6,792 nucleotides of DNA, taken from the NCBI GenBank assembly GCA_021812845.1, contig JAKAML010000072.1, positions 1 through 6,792 on the forward strand, given 5' to 3'. The notes under the pieces are model-generated. The model was given only the letters and a program-made list of their open reading frames with translations, had not been told where the DNA came from and ran no database searches. Made by a program: the position numbers and the translations under genes. The stretch comes from Pseudomonadota bacterium. GTDB lineage: Bacteria; Pseudomonadota; Alphaproteobacteria; Rhizobiales; Hyphomicrobiaceae. Below are positions 1-5,966 of the stretch, piece by piece (the stretch's first letter is position 1; every line of letters begins with the position of its first letter).

Positions 1-816
<816 letters not shown>

Positions 817-925
817 ATCGAATGTGTGTGGGGAGCCGACGACGGGCCAGCGACGGCCATCGCCTGCCGTGGGATCGAGCGCCGCGGCCCCTGCGCACTT
901 TCCGCGGTGGCCGGACATCGACGGT

Positions 926-954
926 TGGTTAGCGGGAAACACCCCTGATCTCAA
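926..954 (-). promoter_or_regulatory. candidate mdh promoter in the zapE-mdh gap
   Basis: On the minus strand TTGAGA (954-949) is followed after 17 bases by TAACCA (931-926). The -35 matches the sigma-70 consensus well, but the -10 matches only weakly, so the call rests mainly on spacing and position. It would give a leader of about 120 bases before mdh. The 297-base gap between zapE and mdh leaves room for an independent promoter. Nothing else gene-like is visible in 803-1099. Confidence 0.25.
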
Positions 955-1027
955 GCGAATGCCGCGGCTCTCGAACCAAAGTCGGTGCGCCTTCGGCGAA
1001 CCCTGCGGGGCGGACACGCGATCCGCT

Positions 1028-1063
1028 GCCCGGGCCCGCGATCAGTCCAGGATCGACCCGGGC
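1028..1063 (-). terminator. hairpin downstream of zapE, possible terminator
   Basis: GCCCGGG (1028-1034) pairs with CCCGGGC (1057-1063). Inside it CGATC (1039-1043) pairs with GATCG (1051-1055) around a 7-base loop, with a small internal loop separating the two helices. It starts 37 bases beyond the zapE stop. There is no T-tract on either side, so it is an imperfect intrinsic terminator and may instead only stabilise the 3' end or cause pausing. Confidence 0.35.
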
Positions 1064-1099
1064 TCCCTGGGCGGCTCCGTCAGCGGATCTGCCCGTGGA

Positions 1100-2239
1100 T
1101 CAGGCACCGAGGTCGCCGGCCGCCGATACCGCGCGGCGGCCGGCCTCGCGCCCCAGGAGATACCCTTCGCTCCGCATCTCCGTCAGCCGCGACGCGGTCC
1201 GCGTGAAGAGGTCGGCGCCGTCGCCGCGCGGATAGAGGTCGTCGGGCTCGGCCTCGGCGGAGGCGATCAGGCAGACGCGGCTGTCGTAGAGCGTGTCGAC
1301 CAGGTTGATGAACCGGCGGGCGGTGTCGCGGCGCGCCGGATCGAGCCGCGGAATGCCGTCGATCAGGATGGTATGGAAGACCTGGGTCAGCCCGAGATAG
1401 TCGGAGGCGGCGAGCGGCCGGTCGCAGAGGTCGGCGAACCCGAAGCGCGCCACGCCCATCTCGGGTGCCGCCATGGGCACGTGGAGCCGCCGTCCCTTGA
1501 TCTCGAGATCCATGCCGCCGTGCGGGACGGCACCCGCCAGCCGCTCCCAATGCCGGTCGAGCTCGGCCCGCGCGGTCGCGTCCGCCGGCGTGAAATAGAG
1601 CGGCCGGCCGTAGAGCTTGTCGAGACGGAAGTCCTTGGCCGCCCGGATCTCGCGCACGTCGAGGTGATCCTCGATGAGGTCGATGAACGGCAGGAAGAGC
1701 TGGCGGTTGAGGCCGTTGCGGTAGAGCTCGGAAGGGTGGGCGTTGGAGGTCGCGACGATGACCACGCCGCGCTCGAACACGACCTTGAAGAAGCGGCCGA
1801 GGATCATGGCGTCGGCGATGTCGGTAACGTGCAGCTCGTCGAAGCAGAGAAGACCCGGATTGCCCGCCATCTCGAGCGCGACGAGCGGGATCGGATCGCC
1901 GTCGACCGTCTTCCTGGCCACCGCGATGCGCTCGTGGGCCTCGGCCATGAAGGCGTGGAAGTGGCTGCGCCGCTTGGGCTGGAAGTCGACGGCCTCGTAG
2001 AAGAGATCCATGAGCATCGTCTTGCCGCGACCGACGCCGCCGTGAAGATAGAGGCCGCGCGGGCGCACGCCCCGCTCGCGCCCTAGGAACGACAAGAGGC
2101 CGGGCTTCGCCGGCCGCCAGCCGCCGAGCGCGGTCGCCAGCCGGTCGAGCGCGACGACGGCCTCGCGCTGCGCGGGATCGGGCTCGATCAGCCCCAAGCC
2201 GAGCCGCTCCTCGTAGCGATCGACGACCTTGCCGCTCAT
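1100..2239 (-). CDS. zapE: cell division protein ZapE / AFG1-family AAA+ ATPase
   Basis: 379-residue P-loop ATPase of the AFG1/ZapE family. In E. coli ZapE associates with FtsZ at the division ring; the mitochondrial relative AFG1/LACE1 acts in respiratory protein quality control. The N-terminus GLGLIEPDPAQ is typical. The Walker A motif is G67-GVGRGKT74, Walker B is LLCFDE (130-135), and a sensor-1-like VATSNAHP runs 162-169, followed by the family motif LYRNGLNRQLFLPFI (172-186) with likely arginine-finger candidates R174 and R179. Length and motif order are normal, so the gene looks intact. The ATG at 2239 is chosen because it begins just before the conserved N-terminal segment. The reading frame stays open far upstream, but that extension is low-complexity and runs antisense through the GNAT gene. 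The upstream ribosome binding site is weak (GGGAAG about 12 bases away). It lies upstream of mdh on the same strand, an arrangement common in alphaproteobacteria. Confidence 0.95.
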   Translation of the reverse strand: MSGKVVDRYEERLGLGLIEPDPAQREAVVALDRLATALGGWRPAKPGLLSFLGRERGVRPRGLYLHGGVGRGKTMLMDLFYEAVDFQPKRRSHFHAFMAEAHERIAVARKTVDGDPIPLVALEMAGNPGLLCFDELHVTDIADAMILGRFFKVVFERGVVIVATSNAHPSELYRNGLNRQLFLPFIDLIEDHLDVREIRAAKDFRLDKLYGRPLYFTPADATARAELDRHWERLAGAVPHGGMDLEIKGRRLHVPMAAPEMGVARFGFADLCDRPLAASDYLGLTQVFHTILIDGIPRLDPARRDTARRFINLVDTLYDSRVCLIASAEAEPDDLYPRGDGADLFTRTASRLTEMRSEGYLLGREAGRRAVSAAGDLGA

Positions 2240-2305
2240 CTTGCCGCCACTTCCCGCCACCACGCTGCCGCACGTCGCGCCGCGCCCGCCGTCATCCGCG
2301 CCGCC

Positions 2306-2326
2306 ACCGCAAGGCAGCCTTGCGGT
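2306..2326. repeat. perfect 9-bp inverted repeat in the zapE leader region
   Basis: ACCGCAAGG (2306-2314) and CCTTGCGGT (2318-2326) are exact reverse complements around a 3-base loop (CAG). It lies 67-87 bases upstream of the zapE start. In RNA it would form a tight hairpin in either direction; as DNA it could be an operator. No T-tract follows on either strand, which argues against a classical terminator. Confidence 0.6.
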
Positions 2327-2515
2327 CCGGGCATGGCGCCCGACGCCGGGGCGCGGCCGCGCCGCGCCAATCGATCGCCCGAACGCCCCGAAGCCCCGCG
2401 CGCCGCGACCGGCGGCGGCCGGAGACCGACGCAACCATGCGCCGTGGTGTCGCGGCAAGGGCCATTCATACTCCTGCCGCATTGCATCATTTTCTGGCGG
2501 CCTCGCATCCATCAC

Positions 2516-2552
2516 ACGTAAAAAAGATATGTTCCATAGTTCTTTGTTACGT
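2516..2552. repeat. extended imperfect dyad in AT-rich island
   Basis: The left arm 2516-2531 (ACGTAAAAAAGA then TATG) pairs with the right arm 2535-2552 (CATA, a 2-base bulge GT, then TCTTTGTTACGT) around the 3-base loop TTC. That is 15 pairs out of 16 with one A-G mismatch. The right arm overlaps the candidate -35 element of the acetyltransferase promoter, which would suit a repressor binding site. It could also form an RNA hairpin if transcribed. Confidence 0.55.
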
Positions 2553-2571
2553 TTGTGCGGTGCATTATATC
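2544..2571 (+). promoter_or_regulatory. candidate promoter of the GNAT gene
   Basis: TTGTTA (2544-2549) is followed after 16 bases by TATATC (2566-2571) in the only AT-rich part of the divergent gap. Both boxes are recognisable sigma-70-like elements. Transcription would begin near 2578, leaving a leader of about 110 bases. The -35 box sits inside the dyad at 2516-2552. Confidence 0.4.
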
Positions 2572-2678
2572 TACCCGGGACCGGCCGCCAGCGGGCGAGC
2601 CCGGACCGTGCCGAAGCCGAACGACAGGGGCGCCGCAGAGCGCCCGGCGGTCGGCGGGGGATCGTGAGCAACCTGAAC

Positions 2679-2683
2679 GGAGG
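2679..2683 (+). promoter_or_regulatory. ribosome binding site of the GNAT gene
   Basis: GGAGG with 6 bases to the ATG at 2690. This decides the start against upstream in-frame starts such as the ATG at 2555, whose extra residues are low-complexity. Confidence 0.85.
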
Positions 2684-2689
2684 CAAGTG

Positions 2690-3277
2690 ATGAGCGAGCA
2701 CCGATTCACGGGAGGAAGCATCAGGAAGCTGTGGCCGTCGGAAACCGACAAGTTCCGCGACCACCTGCTGCGGCTCGACCGCGAGAGCCGCCGCATGAGA
2801 TTCGCGCACGGGGTCTCGGACCCCTTCGTCGAGGACTACGCGAGCCGGATGTCGGAGATGGGCTCGATCGTGTTCGGCTACGTCGTCGACGGCGAGGTCC
2901 ATGCCGCCGCCGAGCTGAGGAAGCTCGGCGACCACTGGGGCAACGAGGCCGAGGCGGCCTTCTCGGTCGAGAAGGCGCATCAGGAGCGCGGCATCGGCAC
3001 GGAGCTGATGGGCCGCGTCATCCGCGCCGCCCGCAATCGCGGCGTGCATCTGCTCTATATGAGCTGCCTCGCCGAGAACGCGAAGATGCAGGCGATCGCG
3101 CGCAAGCACGAGGCCGACCTCAAGTTCGAGTATGGCGAGGTGATCGGCGAGATCGTGCCACAGGACGCCAACTACTTCTCGCTGCTCGCCGAGGCGGTCG
3201 AGGATCGCGTCGGCTACATGATGGCAGTGCTCGATCTGCAGAGCCGGGCGGCAAGGCGGGCGCAGAGCGCCGCCTGA
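2690..3277 (+). CDS. GNAT-family N-acetyltransferase
   Basis: 195-residue protein that should transfer an acetyl group from acetyl-CoA to an amine; the substrate is not predictable. The N-terminal part, with HLLRLDRESRRMRFAHGVSD (residues 25-44), resembles the start of a widespread proteobacterial GNAT group. A central sheet region GYVVDGEVHAAAELRKLG (63-80) leads into motif A: the acetyl-CoA pyrophosphate loop Q98-E-R-G101-I-G103-T, followed by helix ELMGRVIRAARNRG. Beta 5 (VHLLYMSCL) and the usual Asn (N130 in AENAKMQAIARKH) follow. The C-terminal 45 residues extend past the minimal fold. No membrane segment or signal peptide is visible. It is transcribed divergently from zapE and followed by a strong hairpin at 3282-3324, so it is probably monocistronic. 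Family assignment is secure; the target is unknown. Confidence 0.9.
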   Translation: MSEHRFTGGSIRKLWPSETDKFRDHLLRLDRESRRMRFAHGVSDPFVEDYASRMSEMGSIVFGYVVDGEVHAAAELRKLGDHWGNEAEAAFSVEKAHQERGIGTELMGRVIRAARNRGVHLLYMSCLAENAKMQAIARKHEADLKFEYGEVIGEIVPQDANYFSLLAEAVEDRVGYMMAVLDLQSRAARRAQSAA

Positions 3278-3281
3278 CGCG

Positions 3282-3324
3282 CGACGAGCCGCTCCTGGCA
3301 TCGTGCGCCCGGAGCGGCTCGTCG
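3282..3324 (+). terminator. strong hairpin terminator after the GNAT gene
   Basis: CGACGAGCCGCTCC (3282-3295) pairs perfectly with GGAGCGGCTCGTCG (3311-3324): 14 bp with a 15-base loop that can itself pair partly (GGCA with TGC-CC). It begins 5 bases after the stop codon. No T-run follows, so it may act with Rho or as a 3'-end protecting structure. Confidence 0.6.
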
Positions 3325-3653
3325 AATCCAACCGAGAGGATCGGCGCGTGCGCGGCACGCAGCACCCGGCGCACCTGGACCGGGTCGACCTCTCGTGACG
3401 CTATCGAACCATGCGCGGATGACGCCGCGATGACGCCGCGATCACGGTAACGCGAGCCGAAAATGCGAATGCCTCGGGCTTCGTTACGCGCGTCGCGCGC
3501 CACCAGAAATTGAGCCACGCATCTCAAAAGACGGATAAACAATCAAAAATTGCGACTTTGGCGCAACACTTCAGGTCGAATGCGGACTTTTCTGCTTTTC
3601 AAATTCGATTTGGCTGTCAACAAATTCCGCGAACTTGCTCATCTTTTTTTCGT

Positions 3654-3671
3654 GTTCGAGATGATTCGAAC
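3654..3671 (+). promoter_or_regulatory. leader hairpin just upstream of the H1-like gene RBS
   Basis: GTTCGA (3654-3659) and TCGAAC (3666-3671) form a 6-bp stem with a 6-base loop, ending 27 bases before the start codon and immediately before the GA-rich ribosome binding tract. It could stabilise or tune translation of the message, or be a protein-binding dyad. Confidence 0.4.
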
Positions 3672-3673
3672 GC

Positions 3674-3692
3674 AAGAGAGAGAAAGAGAGAA
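3674..3692 (+). promoter_or_regulatory. GA-rich ribosome binding tract of the H1-like gene
   Basis: A 19-base, purine-only tract of repeated GAGAG units ends 6 bases before the ATG at 3699, with the last GAGAG 8 bases away. It offers several overlapping Shine-Dalgarno registers and decides the start of the short gene against the longer open frame from 3510. Confidence 0.7.
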
Positions 3693-3698
3693 CCACCA

Positions 3699-3836
3699 AT
3701 GGCTAAGACTGCTGCGAAGAAGGCCCCCGCGAAGGCGAAGGCTCCGGCGAAGAAGACCGCTGCCCGCAAGCCGGCGGCGAAGGCGAAGGCCCCGGCCAAG
3801 AAGCCGGCCGCCCGCAAGACCAAGAAGGCCGCCTGA
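3699..3836 (+). CDS. small histone H1-like Lys/Ala/Pro-rich protein
   Basis: A 45-residue protein of almost only Ala (19), Lys (15), Pro (5), Thr (3) and Arg (2), with no acidic or aromatic residue. This matches the low-complexity tails of bacterial histone H1-like proteins (the AKKPA-type repeats of HctB/AlgP-like proteins), which bind DNA by charge and help compact or tune the nucleoid. Here the tail is the whole protein. It consists of two copies of a 14-residue module, AKAKAPAKK-T/P-AARK, at residues 11-24 and 27-40, flanked by MAKTAAKKAP and TKKAA. The start is chosen by the GA-rich ribosome binding tract; upstream residues in frame are unlike the protein. It has its own long AT-rich leader and a perfect terminator, so it looks monocistronic and possibly well expressed. 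It is too small and biased for homology to prove function. Confidence 0.85.
   Translation: MAKTAAKKAPAKAKAPAKKTAARKPAAKAKAPAKKPAARKTKKAA
3729..3818 (+). repeat. two imperfect 42-bp direct repeats with 48-bp period inside the H1-like gene
   Basis: Bases 3729-3770 and 3777-3818 encode the two AKAKAPAKK-T/P-AARK modules and are nearly identical in DNA, differing mostly at third positions. This indicates growth by internal duplication and suggests that length could vary between strains by slippage or recombination. Confidence 0.75.
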
Positions 3837-3914
3837 GGCCGTCAGCCGTCGCGCGCCCCCGGAATTGGGCGCCAGGGGCGTGGACGGCGGCGGATCTCAC
3901 TGCGGTAAACTTCA

Positions 3915-3952
3915 AAGGCCGGTGGCTGCGACACGCGCCACCGGCCTTGTTC
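3915..3952 (+). terminator. intrinsic terminator of the H1-like gene
   Basis: AAGGCCGGTGGC (3915-3926) pairs perfectly with GCCACCGGCCTT (3937-3948), 12 bp with a 10-base loop, followed by a short T-containing tail (GTTCGTT). The opposite strand also has T-containing sequence after the stem, so it may work in both directions. It lies about 80 bases after the stop codon. Confidence 0.75.
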
Positions 3953-4044
3953 GTTGCTCGGCGCTCCTTTCGCCGGCAGGCCGGGCCGAGGAGCCGTGCC
4001 GACGGCGCCCGCCACGCCGATGGCGCGCCATTTGCCGCACGCCT

Positions 4045-4058
4045 TTGACCTCGATCAG
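4045..4058 (+). promoter_or_regulatory. possible FNR/FixK-like box upstream of the rhodanese gene
   Basis: TTGAC-N4-ATCAG agrees with the FNR/FixK palindrome TTGAT-N4-ATCAA at 8 of 10 defined positions. It lies 85-98 bases before the start codon, a reasonable place for an activator site. I see no good -10 box at the expected distance, so this stays tentative. Confidence 0.25.
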
Positions 4059-4128
4059 GCGATGGCTCACATTCTCGGAAACGGCGCCTCGGACGGGTTC
4101 GGGGCGGCCGACGGGCAGCCCCCCACGC

Positions 4129-4134
4129 GAGGAG
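4129..4134 (+). promoter_or_regulatory. ribosome binding site of the rhodanese gene
   Basis: GAGGAG with 8 bases to the ATG at 4143. It selects this start rather than the longer open frame beginning at 3954. Confidence 0.85.
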
Positions 4135-4142
4135 CGACGAAC

Positions 4143-4532
4143 ATGAGCCGGGCCGGACAAGACGGAGCCATCGAGACCCTGGACGTCGCCCAGGTGGCGG
4201 CGCTGTTCGCCGCCGACGAGATCGTGCTGATCGACGTCCGCACCCCGGTGGAATACGCCTTCGAGCACATCCGCGGCGCGCTGCTGGCGCCGCTCGCCAC
4301 GTTCGACACGCGCCACCTGCCCGGCCAGGACACGAAGCCGATCGTGTTCCATTGCGGCTCGGGAATGCGGTCGAAGATGGTGGCGGAGAAATGCCTGGCC
4401 GCCGGCCACCGCAAGGTCATGCACATGGCGGGCGGCTTCATGGCCTGGAAGAAGGCCGGCCAGCCCTACATCACGACCAATCCCGCCACCGGCGCCCCCG
4501 TCGACCGGCGCGATCCGGTCACCGCCGCCTGA
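4143..4532 (+). CDS. single-domain rhodanese-like sulfurtransferase
   Basis: 129-residue cytoplasmic protein with one rhodanese domain, expected to carry sulfane sulfur as a cysteine persulfide and pass it to cyanide, thiols or a partner protein. The N-terminal signature is IDVRTPVEYAFEHIRGA (residues 30-46). The catalytic loop is C71-G-S-G-M-R76-S, a six-residue CxxGxR loop with the active cysteine present, so it should be catalytic. The C-terminal signature GGFMAWKKAGQP (97-108) is typical. The tail TTNPATGAPVDRRDPVTAA goes slightly past the core. No signal peptide or second domain is visible. Length is normal for single-domain (GlpE/PspE-like) enzymes. It converges with the TIR gene, with 4 bases between stop codons. 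The in vivo sulfur acceptor cannot be told from the sequence. Confidence 0.92.
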   Translation: MSRAGQDGAIETLDVAQVAALFAADEIVLIDVRTPVEYAFEHIRGALLAPLATFDTRHLPGQDTKPIVFHCGSGMRSKMVAEKCLAAGHRKVMHMAGGFMAWKKAGQPYITTNPATGAPVDRRDPVTAA

Positions 4533-4536
4533 TCGT

Positions 4537-5913
4537 TCAGCCGCTGGCGCTGCGCAGCGGGTGCACGCTCGCCCCGAGCGACGCCTCGCGCCAGTCGAGC
4601 CCGTTGCGCCCGCCCGGCCGCTTCTCGATGATCGCGTCGTAGAACTGGGCCGCGGTCTCGAGATCGTTCGGATCGTTCGCTTCCCGCCTGAGGAGGTGCA
4701 GGTGGCGCGCCGCCTCGGCGTCGTCGCCGAGCGCCAGCAGGCAGTTGACGAGTGTTCCGCGCGCCCAGAAGTCGACGTTCGCCTTGTTCGCCGCGACCTC
4801 GCGGCATTCGCGGAAGTCCTGCAGGATCGTCTCGGTGATCTCGCCCTGGAGCTGCAGGCCATAGATCGCGATGTTGTTCTGCACGTAGTAGCTCTGCCGA
4901 CGATGCTTGTACGCCCTGAGCACGGCGATCGCCTCCGACAGCCGGTCCTGGTCCTTGAAGAAGCGCGCCTTCAAAGCGGCGATGTCCTCGCTCTCCGAGG
5001 CCACGTCGGGATCGACCTTGTCGATGGTGTCGAGCACGGTCTTGGCCTCGGGGAACGCCTTGTCGCGCACCAGCGCGAGCCCGAGACGATGCAGCAGGTA
5101 GACGTCGCGCGGCGCCACGTCGAGCGCGAGACGGTACTCCTCCGCCGCCTCCTTGTAGCGCCTCAAATCGTAGAACAGCTCGCCGAAGCGCCGGTGGAGC
5201 CGGAAGTCGAGAAAGCGCTCGCCCGGCCGCCGGGTCCGGCCGCGCCGGTCCGCCTCGCCATAGAAGGCGACGCCGATCATGCGGTGCAGGCTCGCCGCTT
5301 CCTGCAGCTTGCCCTCGGCAACGATCTTGTCGATGCGGTCGCACCACTCCTGGATCAGCGCCTCCGAGCGCTCGATCGGGGTGTGCAGCAGGGCGGTGTC
5401 GGCGGCCTCGACGAATGCGGCCGCGGTCTGCCGGAGGTCGATCAGCGCGTTGCCGGCCTGCTCGGGGCCGAGGTCGTCGCGGAAGCGGGTGACGGTCTTC
5501 TTCAGGAACTCGATGACGCTGCCCTCGTCGCGCGCGTTGACGTAGGCGCGGCCGAAGAAGGGTCCGGGCATCTCGCCGGACTGCCTCAGGAACGAGACGC
5601 ATACGAGGCGCCGGTCGCGGCCCGGCTCGAGCCCGCCGAGCGCGCGGGTGACGCCGTCGACCCCGCCGGCCTCGTAGAGCACCCACGGGTTCTGGATCGA
5701 GGTCGGGGTGAGCAGGACGATCGCGAGGCTGCAGTCGGCGACCTGGGCATGGATCCACTCGATCCAGTTGTTGCCGTAGTCGATCTCGCCGGTCTTCGAC
5801 GACCGCCGAACCAGGACGTGGCCGCGAAAGCAGGTCTCGAACGCGGCGTGGAGCGCCTCGGCCAATCGGAAATCGCGATGGGCGTGGCTGATGAAGACGG
5901 TGGGTTTCGACAC
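4537..5913 (-). CDS. TIR-domain protein with C-terminal TPR-like helical repeats
   Basis: 458-residue soluble protein. Residues about 4-140 form a TIR domain: box 1 is VFISHAHRDFRLAEAL (6-21), the core strand SLAIVLLTP is at 62-70, and W77-V-L-Y-E81-AGG matches the W-xxx-E motif in which the glutamate is the NAD-cleaving residue of catalytic TIR domains. Residues about 185-430 are alpha-helical and TPR-like, clearest at 242-275 (FGELFYDLRRYKEAAEEYRLALDVAPRD), 271-304 and 382-412 (WARGTLVNCLLALGDDAEAARHL). There is no P-loop ATPase, so it is not a STAND protein. The family role is NAD hydrolysis or nucleotide signalling in antiphage immunity or stress; here that is inferred. The start is GTG at 5913, the only usual start before the in-frame stop at 5992; the ribosome binding site is poor (AGGG), suggesting low expression. 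It lies downstream of sdhB on the same strand but behind a likely terminator and with its own candidate promoter. Confidence 0.88.
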   Translation of the reverse strand: MSKPTVFISHAHRDFRLAEALHAAFETCFRGHVLVRRSSKTGEIDYGNNWIEWIHAQVADCSLAIVLLTPTSIQNPWVLYEAGGVDGVTRALGGLEPGRDRRLVCVSFLRQSGEMPGPFFGRAYVNARDEGSVIEFLKKTVTRFRDDLGPEQAGNALIDLRQTAAAFVEAADTALLHTPIERSEALIQEWCDRIDKIVAEGKLQEAASLHRMIGVAFYGEADRRGRTRRPGERFLDFRLHRRFGELFYDLRRYKEAAEEYRLALDVAPRDVYLLHRLGLALVRDKAFPEAKTVLDTIDKVDPDVASESEDIAALKARFFKDQDRLSEAIAVLRAYKHRRQSYYVQNNIAIYGLQLQGEITETILQDFRECREVAANKANVDFWARGTLVNCLLALGDDAEAARHLHLLRREANDPNDLETAAQFYDAIIEKRPGGRNGLDWREASLGASVHPLRSASG

Positions 5914-5966
5914 GACGGGCGCCCTGGTGGGAGGACGCGAAGCGAGCCGATACCGCGTCCCGTCGC

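Larger units (their letters stand above)
2240..2689. other. 450-base intergenic region between divergent zapE and GNAT genes
   Basis: No convincing gene. About 2240-2500 is GC-rich and holds a perfect 9-bp inverted repeat (2306-2326). About 2510-2572 is a short AT-rich island with an extended dyad (2516-2552) and a plausible plus-strand promoter (2544-2571). Being a divergent region, it should hold the promoters of both zapE and the acetyltransferase; only the plus-strand one can be suggested. Open frames here encode Arg/Ala/Pro-rich low-complexity peptides and look like by-products of high GC. Confidence 0.7.
3325..3698. other. AT-enriched leader region upstream of the H1-like gene
   Basis: No gene is recognised. 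The first part contains an 11-bp tandem duplication (GATGACGCCGC at 3418-3428 and 3429-3439). From about 3460 the DNA becomes clearly AT-richer than the flanking genes, with A-tracts, a run of seven Ts (3644-3650) and small dyads: TTGAG/CTCAA (3510-3527), TTGCG/CGCAA (3550-3566), CAAAT/ATTTG (3600-3612) and GTTCGA/TCGAAC (3654-3671). This should hold the promoter and a long 5' leader for the H1-like gene, but I cannot name convincing -35 and -10 boxes. Confidence 0.6.
3837..4142. other. 306-base gap between the H1-like and rhodanese genes
   Basis: Contains a GC-rich stretch with a 6-bp dyad GCGCCC/GGGCGC (3853-3872), the terminator of the H1-like gene (3915-3948), and the presumed rhodanese promoter region with an FNR/FixK-like half-site pair (4045-4058). 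The rhodanese frame is open back to 3954, but the extra residues are unlike family members and the ribosome binding site is at 4129, so I treat it as non-coding. Confidence 0.6.

Noticed and set aside
2236..2508. A 90-codon minus-strand frame ending with an ATGA overlap onto the zapE start
   Set aside because: The overlap looks like translational coupling, but the product is Arg/Ala/Gly-rich with no family resemblance, third-position GC is lower than in zapE, and no good ribosome binding site is seen. Kept only as a remote possibility.
2664..2690. An 8-codon GTG frame whose TGA overlaps the GNAT start codon, as a leader peptide
   Set aside because: Too short to support. The GGAGG inside it is explained as the GNAT ribosome binding site.
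2240..3358. N-terminal extension of zapE to a 752-residue protein
   Set aside because: The frame is open upstream only because of high GC. The extension is low-complexity and antisense to the GNAT gene, while the 379-residue form has normal family length and N-terminus.
3954..4142. N-terminal extension of the rhodanese to 192 residues
   Set aside because: The GAGGAG site 8 bases before 4143 and the usual length of single-domain rhodaneses favour the shorter form. The extension begins just after the terminator and lacks a recognisable signal peptide.
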